Shown: positions 44,712-53,188 of the stretch, one piece after another
Numbering within the stretch: the first letter of the stretch is position 1
How the letters are laid out: each line of letters starts with the position of its first letter
NCBI GenBank assembly: GCA_025800385.1
Contig: JAOXRS010000116.1
Location: 124,001-188,000 of the forward strand
Reading direction: 5' to 3'
Origin: Candidatus Albibeggiatoa sp. nov. NOAA
GTDB taxonomy: Bacteria > Pseudomonadota > Gammaproteobacteria > Beggiatoales > Beggiatoaceae
DNA length: 64,000 bases
Notes under the pieces: generated by a model
Seen by the model: only the letters and a program-made list of their open reading frames with translations
Database searches by the model: none
What the model was told of the DNA's origin: nothing
Program-made: the position numbers and the translations under genes

Positions 44712-46385
44712 TTAGTTCTTATATATAATGGCGACGGGCTGTTTTAAGCGTTCAGGATAGTCACCTTTACGGATAGAAGGGTGTTCCGTTGTTAGCTCAA
44801 TTTCCCACAGTGGTACAGAAGCCATTTTATAAGGGGTATAAATCACTTCTTTGTTCACCGCAAATACTTTATTCGGAGTCGGCACAAAAAACATATAGGC
44901 GTTATCGTGGGCACGTTGCATAATTTTTTTAACTACGCTTAAATACCCCGGTTCACCCACCGCTACTTTAAACATTTCCTCAATGTAACTATCCATGATG
45001 GGATCAGGAAAAACCGTGCTCCACACATTATGTGTACGGTAGACAAAAAATGCTGTCCAAGGATGGAAGAAAAACCAGTCATCATTTCCCCAGATCAATA
45101 AATCCCAATCAATGGTATTTTGGCGCGCATTGGTTGTCAGCAGTTGGTTAAAAATGACCGTTTCAGTGTTGGTCACATTTAAATCAAGCGTCACACCCAC
45201 TTTACCTAATTGATACTGAATGCCTCGCCATAGAAATAAGAACCGTTCTTGAGTTAAAACTTTTAAAGTCAGTCCATCAAGAATGGATTTGAGTCGGGCT
45301 TGCTCTTCAGGCGCGTAAGGATCATTGTATTCATCATAAGGTTTAATGGATTGTGAAGCTTCTTGAATCCCAGGAAAATGTGGTGAGGCCAAGGTTGACG
45401 AAATTTGTGCTTCGCCTTCATAAACAAAATATAATAAATATTCGCGGTTTAAAGCTTGGTTTAACGCTAAACGTACTTGTTTGTCTAATAATTTGGGGTG
45501 GCCATTACGCATATTGATATGAATTGCATAACTGTCCGTTGAAGGTGAAACCAGTAATTTTCCATGCGGTGATAATACAGTTTCAGCTTTATTTTCAAAT
45601 GCAATTGGGGTAATGTCTAGCGCGTTTTCTTTATATAAAACATCATTTTTGGCTTGTACACTATCATATTCGGTATAAACGGTGATTCTTTCAATTTTAG
45701 GGTAATTGCTATCCCAATAATTTGGATTTGCAACCAGCTCCGCTTTTGGGGTTTTTCTATCCCCTTCAATATAGCCTTCTGTCAAAATATAAGGGCCAAT
45801 CCCATAAGGCCCCGGTTCTGCTAAATTGGGACAAGTCGGTTTCCCATTCCAGCCAAATTTTTCTAAATAGGTAGGGGTATAAAATTGCACCCACACTAAG
45901 TCATTTAAAAATATCCCGTACTTTTGGGTTAAATGAAAACGTATTGTGAAATCATCTATTTTTTCTACATAATCGAATACTTCATGCATTTTGCTATAAA
46001 CAAAGGGTTTTTTCTTAAAATACTCCATGTTAAGCAATACCATATCCGCATCAAACGGTGTTCCATCTTGGAATTCTACCCCTTGACGTAATTTAAATTC
46101 ATAGACCGTATCATTGATTTTTTGATGGCTGACAGCTAGATCATATTTCCAGCCTCGTTCGTTATTGGCAGGGCGAAACAAAGCACCATTAATCGCATGA
46201 GAAACATAAAGATAGGGCAAACTAGGAATATATAATTTAAGATGTGAGCCAGAGGTTAATTGTGGAGCAGCTCGCCTTTCACTGTCATCGTAGCGTAGTT
46301 CTAAAGGTTCATGGCTTGGGCGTATTGAATCAGCATAACAGCCAAAAACGACTAAATAGCTTAAAAGAATCCCAAATAGACGCAT
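44712..46385 (-). CDS. Peptide/nickel-type ABC substrate-binding protein (SBP_bac_5)
   Basis: The 557-residue exported protein has a signal peptide ending in VVFGCYADS; the Cys could be lipidated but the lipobox is imperfect. Family signatures are VYEFKLRQGVEFQDGTPFDADMV near the start, TVYTEYDSVQAKNDV, and VRLALNQALNREYL mid-protein. It binds peptides or similar solutes in the periplasm. No permease or ATPase gene adjoins. Instead it is followed 61 bp later by a chemoreceptor, which suggests that the loaded protein may be a chemotactic ligand carrier (inference). AGGAGGG precedes the ATG. Confidence 0.9.
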   Translation of the reverse strand: MRLFGILLSYLVVFGCYADSIRPSHEPLELRYDDSERRAAPQLTSGSHLKLYIPSLPYLYVSHAINGALFRPANNERGWKYDLAVSHQKINDTVYEFKLRQGVEFQDGTPFDADMVLLNMEYFKKKPFVYSKMHEVFDYVEKIDDFTIRFHLTQKYGIFLNDLVWVQFYTPTYLEKFGWNGKPTCPNLAEPGPYGIGPYILTEGYIEGDRKTPKAELVANPNYWDSNYPKIERITVYTEYDSVQAKNDVLYKENALDITPIAFENKAETVLSPHGKLLVSPSTDSYAIHINMRNGHPKLLDKQVRLALNQALNREYLLYFVYEGEAQISSTLASPHFPGIQEASQSIKPYDEYNDPYAPEEQARLKSILDGLTLKVLTQERFLFLWRGIQYQLGKVGVTLDLNVTNTETVIFNQLLTTNARQNTIDWDLLIWGNDDWFFFHPWTAFFVYRTHNVWSTVFPDPIMDSYIEEMFKVAVGEPGYLSVVKKIMQRAHDNAYMFFVPTPNKVFAVNKEVIYTPYKMASVPLWEIELTTEHPSIRKGDYPERLKQPVAIIYKN

Positions 46386-46744
46386 AAAACCCTCCTGATA
46401 GGCTATAAATCATTCTAACTTGTGATTAAATAAAAAGATAGTTTGTAGGGGTATATCCGTTAAAACTTCTTTAAATATTTAAGCAATTTAACTATTTTTA
46501 TACCAAGAAATATGTCGAAGCGTGTCGTATATATCCAATATTGTTGCAATAATTATGACGATTACATTGGTGTAGAAAAAGGGAGAAGTAAAATACGCGT
46601 ATAACAATAAATAGGATTTTGAATCAGAAAGTTAAGTAACAGGAACAAACATCATATTGTTGAGAAATACCATATATATTACATTTTCAGCAGAATAAGC
46701 TACTTAATCTATATAATTATGAAATAACCTATTCTGTTGATTTA
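46386..46744. other. AT-rich intergenic region upstream of the binding-protein gene
   Basis: These 359 bp hold no credible gene. A perfect TTAAATATTTAA palindrome lies at about 46471-46482, and short A/T tracts are common. It should contain the promoter of the binding-protein/chemoreceptor unit and the end of the rep transcript, but I cannot place either with confidence. Confidence 0.4.
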
Positions 46745-48757
46745 TTATTTTTTTAGCATATCTCGCAAATGTGCTAGATGTGCATTACCTAATTTTTTGG
46801 CTTCCTTGGGATTGGTTTTCGGTTTAGATTTGTGATGATTCCATTGCAAAATATCTTCAGGAATTTCTTCTAAAAAGCGACTGGGTTCAGTATTGACCCA
46901 ATCTCGGAACTTTTTACGTTGTTCTGCATAGGTCATGACCAAACTTCTTTGTGCACGGGTAATGCCTACATAAGCCAAGCGTCGTTCTTCCTGAATCCCC
47001 GCTTCATCCATGCTACCGTGATGCGGCAATAACTCTTCTTCCATGCCAACCAAATAGACATGAGGGAATTCCAAACCTTTGGCAGCATGTAAGGTCATCA
47101 AAGCCACGCCTTCTTTGTTACTCTCCTCATTTTGCCGATCTAACACATCTAATAACACGATATGCGCTACCAATTCTGGTAAATTTTTCTGTTCTTGTTC
47201 ATGTAAACGATTTAACCACTCAATTAACTCATTCACATTATCCATACGCATGGTTGCAGTGCGCTTGTCTTTACAGGTTTCTTGTAGCCATTCCTCATAT
47301 TTTACTGTATTCATTAAGGATTTAATCAATGTGGTTGGCGATTCATAAGTGGCACGAGCGGCTAATTGTCCAATCCAATGGCTGAAACGTTGTAAATTTT
47401 GTGCAGCACGAGTTGATAATTGATTGGCTAAACCCAGCTCCAAACTGGCAGCATACAAACCAATATGACGTTGTTGTGCATATTCACCCAGTTTATGTAA
47501 CGTGGTCATGCCGATTTCGCGTCGGGGCACATTGGCAATTCTTAAAAACGCATTGTCATCATCCTGATTTACCAACAAGCGCAAATAAGCCATGATGTCT
47601 TTAATTTCGCTACGGGAGAAAAACGAAGTGCCACCACTTAAATAATAGGGAATTTGTCGGTTGCGTAATTCAGTTTCAAACAAGCGGGCTTGATGGTTGC
47701 TGCGGTATAAAATGGCATAATCTTCATATTGGGTACGATGGCGAAATTTATGGTTCATCAATTCACTGGCGACTTTTTCCGCTTCATGTTCTGCACCACG
47801 GGTCGCTACCACCCGTAATTCATCGCCCAGTCCTTTGTCACTCCATAACTTTTTATCAAACACATGCGGATTATTGGCAATTACGCTATTGGCTGCTTGT
47901 AAAATGCGATTGCTAGAACGATAATTTTGCTCAAGTTTGACCACTTGTAAATCAGGAAAATCTTGTTTTAGTAACAGCATGTTTTCAGGTTGTGCACCAC
48001 GCCATGCGTAAATTGATTGATCGTCGTCACCCACCACCGTGAGACCAGCACGCCCTCCGACCAATAATTTCACTAATTGATACTGACAGCCATTGGTATC
48101 TTGATATTCATCGACTAATAAATAACGGATTTTTGACTGCCATTTTTGCAACACATCAGGATGCTGCTGAAATAAAAGTACAGGCAATAAAATCAAATCA
48201 TCGAAATCAACTGCATTATAGGCTTTTAACTGTTTTTGATAATGTTTATATACTTTTGCTGCATGAAGTTCTTTGTCATCGCTTGATAGGCGTACCGCTT
48301 GCTCTGGTGTCACCAATCCATTTTTCCATAAACTGATTTTCACCTGCATACTATTTAAAATCTTTTGATCAATATCATTTTGTCTTTTGGTCAAATCTTT
48401 CAGTAAGGACAAACTATCTTGTGCATCGAAGATTGTAATATTAGATTTAAAACCTAGAGTTCGGGCTTCTTGGCGCAAAATATTCAAGCCTAAATTATGA
48501 AAAGTAGATACCCTGAGGCCTTTTGCATTTGAGCCTTTTAACAATTGTCCGACCCGTTGTTTCATTTCACGCGCGGCTTTATTGGTAAACGTGACCGCTG
48601 CAATGTGTTGAGGCTGCATTTGTGCTTGCTGAATCAGCCATGCAATTTTATGGGTAATGACTCGGGTTTTGCCACTGCCTGCGCCTGCGAGTACCAACAC
48701 GGGCGTGTTAATGATTTTGATGGCCTGCTGTTGACGTGAATTGAGTTTGTCAATCAT
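46745..48757 (-). CDS. rep: ATP-dependent DNA helicase Rep
   Basis: The 670-residue UvrD/Rep helicase has motif Q LNSRQQQA, Walker A VLAGAGSGKTRVI, motif Ia VTFTNKAAREM, DEYQDTNGCQ (motif II), VVGDDDQSIYAWRGA (III), and VALMTLHAAKGLEFPHVYLVGMEE (V). The length and C-terminus (WNHHKSKPKTNPKEAKKLG) fit Rep rather than UvrD or PcrA. It helps replication forks past bound proteins and restarts stalled forks. It stands alone with a weak ribosome site. Confidence 0.95.
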   Translation of the reverse strand: MIDKLNSRQQQAIKIINTPVLVLAGAGSGKTRVITHKIAWLIQQAQMQPQHIAAVTFTNKAAREMKQRVGQLLKGSNAKGLRVSTFHNLGLNILRQEARTLGFKSNITIFDAQDSLSLLKDLTKRQNDIDQKILNSMQVKISLWKNGLVTPEQAVRLSSDDKELHAAKVYKHYQKQLKAYNAVDFDDLILLPVLLFQQHPDVLQKWQSKIRYLLVDEYQDTNGCQYQLVKLLVGGRAGLTVVGDDDQSIYAWRGAQPENMLLLKQDFPDLQVVKLEQNYRSSNRILQAANSVIANNPHVFDKKLWSDKGLGDELRVVATRGAEHEAEKVASELMNHKFRHRTQYEDYAILYRSNHQARLFETELRNRQIPYYLSGGTSFFSRSEIKDIMAYLRLLVNQDDDNAFLRIANVPRREIGMTTLHKLGEYAQQRHIGLYAASLELGLANQLSTRAAQNLQRFSHWIGQLAARATYESPTTLIKSLMNTVKYEEWLQETCKDKRTATMRMDNVNELIEWLNRLHEQEQKNLPELVAHIVLLDVLDRQNEESNKEGVALMTLHAAKGLEFPHVYLVGMEEELLPHHGSMDEAGIQEERRLAYVGITRAQRSLVMTYAEQRKKFRDWVNTEPSRFLEEIPEDILQWNHHKSKPKTNPKEAKKLGNAHLAHLRDMLKK

Positions 48758-49023
48758 GGTGTAAGTTACGGTGAAAAAGCGGGTTATTGTAGCAGTATTT
48801 TGTGATATATTAAGCGATAAGTTCTGAGAAAATATGGTAGAAAGTGTAGCAAATCACTAGTAAAAACAATATGTTTTATGGGAATTCTTTAAGTGATTAA
48901 ACGCTAAATTGTACCAAACATCCTAATTTAGTCTTGTGTATATGAGAGCCTGCCCTATTATTTATGGTGTAGATTTTGAATAAAACTAGACTAAATCAAA
49001 ACTCATTTAAGAGGGGAATTAAA

Positions 49024-49215
49024 ATGGAAATGGATAGAAACATGCCCACTTATGAGGAACTTTATCACCAACAACAGCAAGAGCTTATGTTACAGTTGCA
49101 ACCTGTTTCAAGTGTATCAGAAGCCCCAACGTATCATCCGAGTTATTACACACAAGATGTACAGCAGTTTTTAGTTGAAAAAAGTCACCATATTGGTTCT
49201 CATCTCATTCATTAA
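49024..49215 (+). CDS. Orphan 63-residue polar peptide
   Basis: From the ATG at 49024 (MEMDRNMPTYEEL), with GAGGGG nine bases upstream, the product is 63 residues and rich in Gln, Tyr, His and Pro (YHQQQQELMLQLQP, TYHPSYYTQDVQQFL). The frame is open back to a TTG at 48976, but that start has no ribosome site. It has no signal peptide, Cys or membrane segment. Family unknown. The good ribosome site and the following hairpin suggest a real gene. Confidence 0.55.
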   Translation: MEMDRNMPTYEELYHQQQQELMLQLQPVSSVSEAPTYHPSYYTQDVQQFLVEKSHHIGSHLIH

Positions 49216-49235
49216 CCATTATTAGTTAATAGATG

Positions 49236-49269
49236 CTCATTCCATGTTGACACCAAAATGTGGAATGAG
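49236..49269. terminator. Stem-loop behind the 63-aa ORF
   Basis: CTCATTCCA (49236-49244) and TGGAATGAG (49261-49269) form a perfect 9-bp stem in the convergent gap before radC. No T tract is present on either strand. Confidence 0.45.
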
Positions 49270-49284
49270 TGATAAAAAAGTTTT

Positions 49285-49959
49285 CTATATTAAACCTCTT
49301 TCATTTAGCGACACGCCTGACCCATCTCCCACCACAAAATGATCTAACACCCGAATATCCACCAAACTCAAGGCTTGCTTTAAGTGTTGTGTGATGGTGA
49401 CATCGTTTTGACTTGGTTCAGCGATGCCAGAAGGGTGATTGTGTGCAAAAATAATCGCAGCAGCATTGTGATGTAACGCCCGTTTCACCACTTCGCGGGG
49501 ATGTACACTTGCCCCATCTATCGTACCGTAAAACAATTCTTCATATTTGATGACACGGTTTTTATTGTCTAAAAATACACAAGCAAATACTTCATGCTGG
49601 CGGCCACTGAGTTCGGTAAGCAAATAATTGCGTGTATCTTGGGGGTTGGTTAACGCATCACCACGTTGCAAGCATTGGCGTAAATAGCGTTTGCTCAGCT
49701 CGACACTGGCTTGTAATTGCACATATTTGGCCGCACCTAAACCTTTAGCCTCACAGAAACGTTGTTGATCTGCGCCTAGCATACTGCGTAAATCACCGAA
49801 CTCATTGAGTAGGTCTTGGGCTAAGTCTAGTGCACTTTTACCTTTAACCCCTGTGCGTAGGAAAATCGCTAATAATTCTGCATCGGTTAAGGCGTGTGCG
49901 CCACGTTGGAGTAATTTTTCACGTGGCCGAGTGGCTTCATCCCAGTCTTTAATTGCCAT
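49285..49959 (-). CDS. radC: JAB/MPN-domain protein RadC
   Basis: The 224-residue protein has an N-terminal helix-hairpin-helix region ([27 protein letters not shown]) and the metalloprotease-type motif [14 protein letters not shown] with [18 protein letters not shown]. Despite the name its role in repair is doubtful and the biochemical activity is unknown. The start follows the stop of the next upstream gene by 2 bp, so the two are probably one transcript. Confidence 0.95.
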   Translation of the reverse strand: MAIKDWDEATRPREKLLQRGAHALTDAELLAIFLRTGVKGKSALDLAQDLLNEFGDLRSMLGADQQRFCEAKGLGAAKYVQLQASVELSKRYLRQCLQRGDALTNPQDTRNYLLTELSGRQHEVFACVFLDNKNRVIKYEELFYGTIDGASVHPREVVKRALHHNAAAIIFAHNHPSGIAEPSQNDVTITQHLKQALSLVDIRVLDHFVVGDGSGVSLNERGLI

Positions 49960-49961
49960 AA

Positions 49962-50336
49962 TTAATAACGTGTATAACTCATTTGCCGACAGACAAAAGA
50001 ACCATCGCAGACAAAAATGAGTAATAACCCACCAATCACGGATAGTAAAATGTCAAAAACAGGTAAAAAACCCAGTAATTGCGCTGCTTTGTAATGCTCA
50101 AAATAATAAGCAACCCAACTCCCAACTAAAGAGGTGATATAGATCGGAATATATGAGAAAAAGGATAAAGCTAAGATGAGGGTGACCATACTGTCTTGCG
50201 CACCGGGTATCATCGACATAATATACAACGTCGCAATAATCAATATTGGCAACGGAATTAGAAACAAGGTAAATATAATATTAGTCACAATAACACGACG
50301 CTTAACGACGGCGGGGTCAATAACAGATTTATCCAT
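49962..50336 (-). CDS. Small multi-pass membrane protein, unknown
   Basis: The 124-residue protein has three or four hydrophobic segments ([63 protein letters not shown]). I recognise no family. It lies 2 bp upstream of radC in the same direction and diverges from epmA. Confidence 0.65.
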   Translation of the reverse strand: MDKSVIDPAVVKRRVIVTNIIFTLFLIPLPILIIATLYIMSMIPGAQDSMVTLILALSFFSYIPIYITSLVGSWVAYYFEHYKAAQLLGFLPVFDILLSVIGGLLLIFVCDGSFVCRQMSYTRY

Positions 50337-50404
50337 AATCTTACTAAATTGAGTCTAGCATTGCTGTTAAGTATATAGCACTATCATGTAGGATACATTA
50401 AATT

Positions 50405-51364
50405 ATGTCTGAATATCATATTAATTGGCAACCAGACGCAGATTTAGCATATTTACAACGTCGAGCACAGTTGTATCAAAGGATTCGCCAATTCTTTGCT
50501 GAACGAGATGTTTTAGAAGTTGAAACGCCTGTTTTATCTCATGCAGCTGTGCCTGAACCCAGTATTGAGCCATTGTCTACACAGTTATATGGAGAGCACA
50601 ATTTATATTTACAAACCTCTCCAGAGCTGCCTATGAAGCGGCTATTGGCTGCAGGCAGTGGGGCAATTTTTCAAATTTGTAAAGTATTTCGTGATGATGA
50701 ATTTGGCCGTTGGCATAATCCTGAATTTTCATTATTAGAATGGTATCGCCCTGATTTTAACCAAGATGATTTGATTCAAGAAGTCAGTGCATTTTTACAA
50801 TTTATTTTAGATTGTCCTCCAGCAAAAATAATCACTTACGAACAAATATTTGATATTTATTTATCGATTCATCCCTTAGAAACTGAATTGTCAGAATTAC
50901 AACAGTTTATTAAAAAATTTGGTTTGGATGATGTGAAGGCATTTGATCGAGATACCTGCTTACAATTGCTGATGTCATATGAAATTGAGCCACGTTTGCC
51001 TCATGATTATCCTATTGCAATTAAAGATTTCCCTGCTTCACAAGCGGCGCTAGCGCGTAAAAATCCTGATAACCCACAGTGGGCAGCACGGTTTGAGGTT
51101 TATTTTAAAGGGGCTGAGTTAGCGAATGGCTTTCATGAATTGACTGATCCAATAGAACAGCGGCAACGTTTTGGGCAAGATTTGATTAAACGGGCGGAAA
51201 ATGGCCAAACCATGTTACCGATTGATGAGCATTTTTTAGCCGCATTGGATGCAGGATTACCAGATTGCGCGGGCGTGGCTTTGGGTGTGGATCGGTTGTT
51301 AATGCTGTGGTTAGGTGTGGATAATATTCAAGAAGTATTGAGTTTTTCAATCAAACGTTGCTGA
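50405..51364 (+). CDS. epmA: EF-P beta-lysine ligase EpmA
   Basis: The 319-residue protein is a truncated class II lysyl-tRNA synthetase without the anticodon-binding domain: RAQLYQRIRQFFAERDVLEVETPVL, then QICKVFRDDEFGRWHNPEFSLLEWYR (motif 2) and VALGVDRLLMLWLG (motif 3). EpmA attaches (R)-beta-lysine to Lys34 of EF-P. efp is the next gene, convergent and 27 bp away. The aminomutase epmB is not in the window. AGGATAC precedes the ATG. Confidence 0.96.
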   Translation: MSEYHINWQPDADLAYLQRRAQLYQRIRQFFAERDVLEVETPVLSHAAVPEPSIEPLSTQLYGEHNLYLQTSPELPMKRLLAAGSGAIFQICKVFRDDEFGRWHNPEFSLLEWYRPDFNQDDLIQEVSAFLQFILDCPPAKIITYEQIFDIYLSIHPLETELSELQQFIKKFGLDDVKAFDRDTCLQLLMSYEIEPRLPHDYPIAIKDFPASQAALARKNPDNPQWAARFEVYFKGAELANGFHELTDPIEQRQRFGQDLIKRAENGQTMLPIDEHFLAALDAGLPDCAGVALGVDRLLMLWLGVDNIQEVLSFSIKRC

Positions 51365-51385
51365 AGGTGGAGATGTATCCACCCT
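51364..51385. terminator. Bidirectional stem between epmA and efp
   Basis: GGTGGA (51366-51371) and TCCACC (51378-51383) pair around a 6-nt loop, extended by AA/TT outside. It lies in the 27-bp gap between two converging stops, so it is the only structure available to end either transcript. Confidence 0.55.
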
Positions 51386-51391
51386 TACACA

Positions 51392-51961
51392 CTATTCTTT
51401 TGCGCGTGATAAATATTCACCTGTTCGCGTGTCGATTTTTAATAAATCACCTTCGTTAATGAATAAAGGTACACGTACTACCGCGTCGGTTTCTAAAGTT
51501 GCAGGTTTGCTACCGCCTGAAGAAGTATCACCACGTAAACCAGGGTCTGTTTCTTTAACTGCTAATACAACAAAGTTAGGGGCAGCGACTAATAAAGGTT
51601 CGCCATTCCATAATGTGACTGTGCAGGTTTCTTGACCTTTCAACCATTTCAACGCTTCACCCATTGCATTACTATCAGCAGAATATTGCTCATAGGTTTC
51701 TGGATGCATGAAATAATAAAACTCGCCATCGCTGTAAGAGTATTCTAAATCGATTTCGACAACATCAGCCCCATCAACACTTTCGCCTGATCTAAAGGTT
51801 TTTTCTAACACGCGGCCTGTTTTCAAATTACGGAATTTGACGCGGTTGAACGCTTGACCTTTACCAGGTTTTACAAATTCATTTTCTACAATTGAGCAAG
51901 GGTCTCCATCCAACATGATTTTTAAGCCAGATTTAAATTCGTTGGTACTGAATGTCGCCAT
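51392..51961 (-). CDS. efp: Elongation factor P
   Basis: The 189-residue three-domain protein has the modification site KPGKGQAF with Lys34, exactly the residue that EpmA lysylates. The C-terminus ([20 protein letters not shown]) matches the EF-P signature region. It rescues ribosomes stalled on polyproline. The gene is convergent with epmA, so modification enzyme and target are physically linked but separately transcribed. AAGGAAAT precedes the ATG. Confidence 0.98.
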   Translation of the reverse strand: MATFSTNEFKSGLKIMLDGDPCSIVENEFVKPGKGQAFNRVKFRNLKTGRVLEKTFRSGESVDGADVVEIDLEYSYSDGEFYYFMHPETYEQYSADSNAMGEALKWLKGQETCTVTLWNGEPLLVAAPNFVVLAVKETDPGLRGDTSSGGSKPATLETDAVVRVPLFINEGDLLKIDTRTGEYLSRAKE

Positions 51962-52134
51962 TTATAATTTCCTTAGACAGATGAAACAGTAATGATAACC
52001 AAATTATGAATCTTGAGCAAAAGCAGATGACATGATTGTGATAATTGCGCGATTTGAGCATGAGATAGGGTTTTTATTCGCCGTGAAATACTTTAGAGTA
52101 GCTGCACCATTAAAACGATAAAAAGGATATACAT

Positions 52135-53019
52135 ATGGAGAAAATCGGATTTGTTGGTTTAGGCATTATGGGTCGCCCAATGGCGTTGAACCTGAGTAAA
52201 GCAGGCTATTCATTGGCTGTTTATGCACGTCGTAGTGAAATGATGCAACCATTAACTGAAGTGGGTGCAATTGGCTGTGAATCGCCTCAAGCGGTTGCGG
52301 AACAAAGCGATATTATTTTTACCATGGTTTCTGATACTAAAGATGTTGAGCAGGTGATCTTAGGTGAAAATGGCATCATTCACGGTGCGAAAGCGGGCAA
52401 CTTAGTAATTGATATGAGTAGTATTGCAGCATTGGCTACGCGAAAAATTGCGGAAACTTTAGGCAAAAAAGGCGTTGAAATGTTGGATGCACCTGTCTCT
52501 GGTGGCGATAAAGGTGCGATTGCGGGTACATTGTCGATTATGGTTGGTGGTAAAACAGCACAATTCGAGCGTGCCAAACCGTTATTTGATGTAATGGGCG
52601 GCAACATCGTACATATTGGTGATAATGGTGCAGGACAAGTGGCAAAAACCTGTAATCAAGTCTTGGTTTCACAAACCATTGCAGCAGTGGGTGAAGCATT
52701 GATTTTAGCCAAAGCAGCAGGCGTTGACCCAGCTAATGTACGTCAAGCATTATTAGGTGGCTTTGCGGGCAGCAAGATTTTAGAAATCCATGGACAACGG
52801 ATGTTAGATCATGATTTTGAACCGGGGTTTAAAGCACAATTGCATCAAAAAGATATTAAGATTGCGTTGCAAACTGCGCATGATTTAGGTGTGGCTTTAC
52901 CGGGAACAGCGTTGTCCTCACAATATCTCAATGCGTTAATGGGAACGGATCAAGGTGAATTGGATTCGTCTGCAATGGTGTTGGCTTTAGAGACGTTATC
53001 TAATGTTAAACTGAAATAG
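52135..53019 (+). CDS. garR: Beta-hydroxyacid dehydrogenase, GarR-like
   Basis: The 294-residue protein has an N-terminal Rossmann motif GFVGLGIMGRPMALNL, substrate-binding DAPVSGGDKGAI, the catalytic Lys in GQVAKTCNQ, and cofactor motif FKAQLHQKDIKIAL. It is the tartronate-semialdehyde reductase/3-hydroxyisobutyrate dehydrogenase family; GarR is the closest fit. A role in glyoxylate/glycolate metabolism is plausible. The ribosome site AAGGATATACAT is strong. A MITE-like repeat follows at once. Confidence 0.9.
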   Translation: MEKIGFVGLGIMGRPMALNLSKAGYSLAVYARRSEMMQPLTEVGAIGCESPQAVAEQSDIIFTMVSDTKDVEQVILGENGIIHGAKAGNLVIDMSSIAALATRKIAETLGKKGVEMLDAPVSGGDKGAIAGTLSIMVGGKTAQFERAKPLFDVMGGNIVHIGDNGAGQVAKTCNQVLVSQTIAAVGEALILAKAAGVDPANVRQALLGGFAGSKILEIHGQRMLDHDFEPGFKAQLHQKDIKIALQTAHDLGVALPGTALSSQYLNALMGTDQGELDSSAMVLALETLSNVKLK

Positions 53020-53033
53020 TTTCAAAATTGCTA

Positions 53034-53108
53034 GGCTGTGTTGACATTTGGGCTTCTGCAGCTCAATTATTTAGGTGAACTCGACTTTCACCCAGTGTCA
53101 ACATAACC
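53034..53108. mobile_element. Small MITE-like inverted-repeat element
   Basis: GGCTGTGTTGACATTTGGG (53034-53052) and CCCAGTGTCAACATAACC (53091-53108) are imperfect inverted repeats sharing TGTTGACA, around a 38-bp core. The 75-bp unit has TA on both flanks, a possible target duplication. There is no coding capacity. It could equally act as the terminator for the preceding gene. It marks the left edge of the NACHT locus. Confidence 0.5.
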
Positions 53109-53188
53109 TATCATTATATTTTTAAAAGATTGCTCTAGTTATTATTTGTGTTTATGGGAAAACATGAGCAATAAATAGGGAAAATAAA

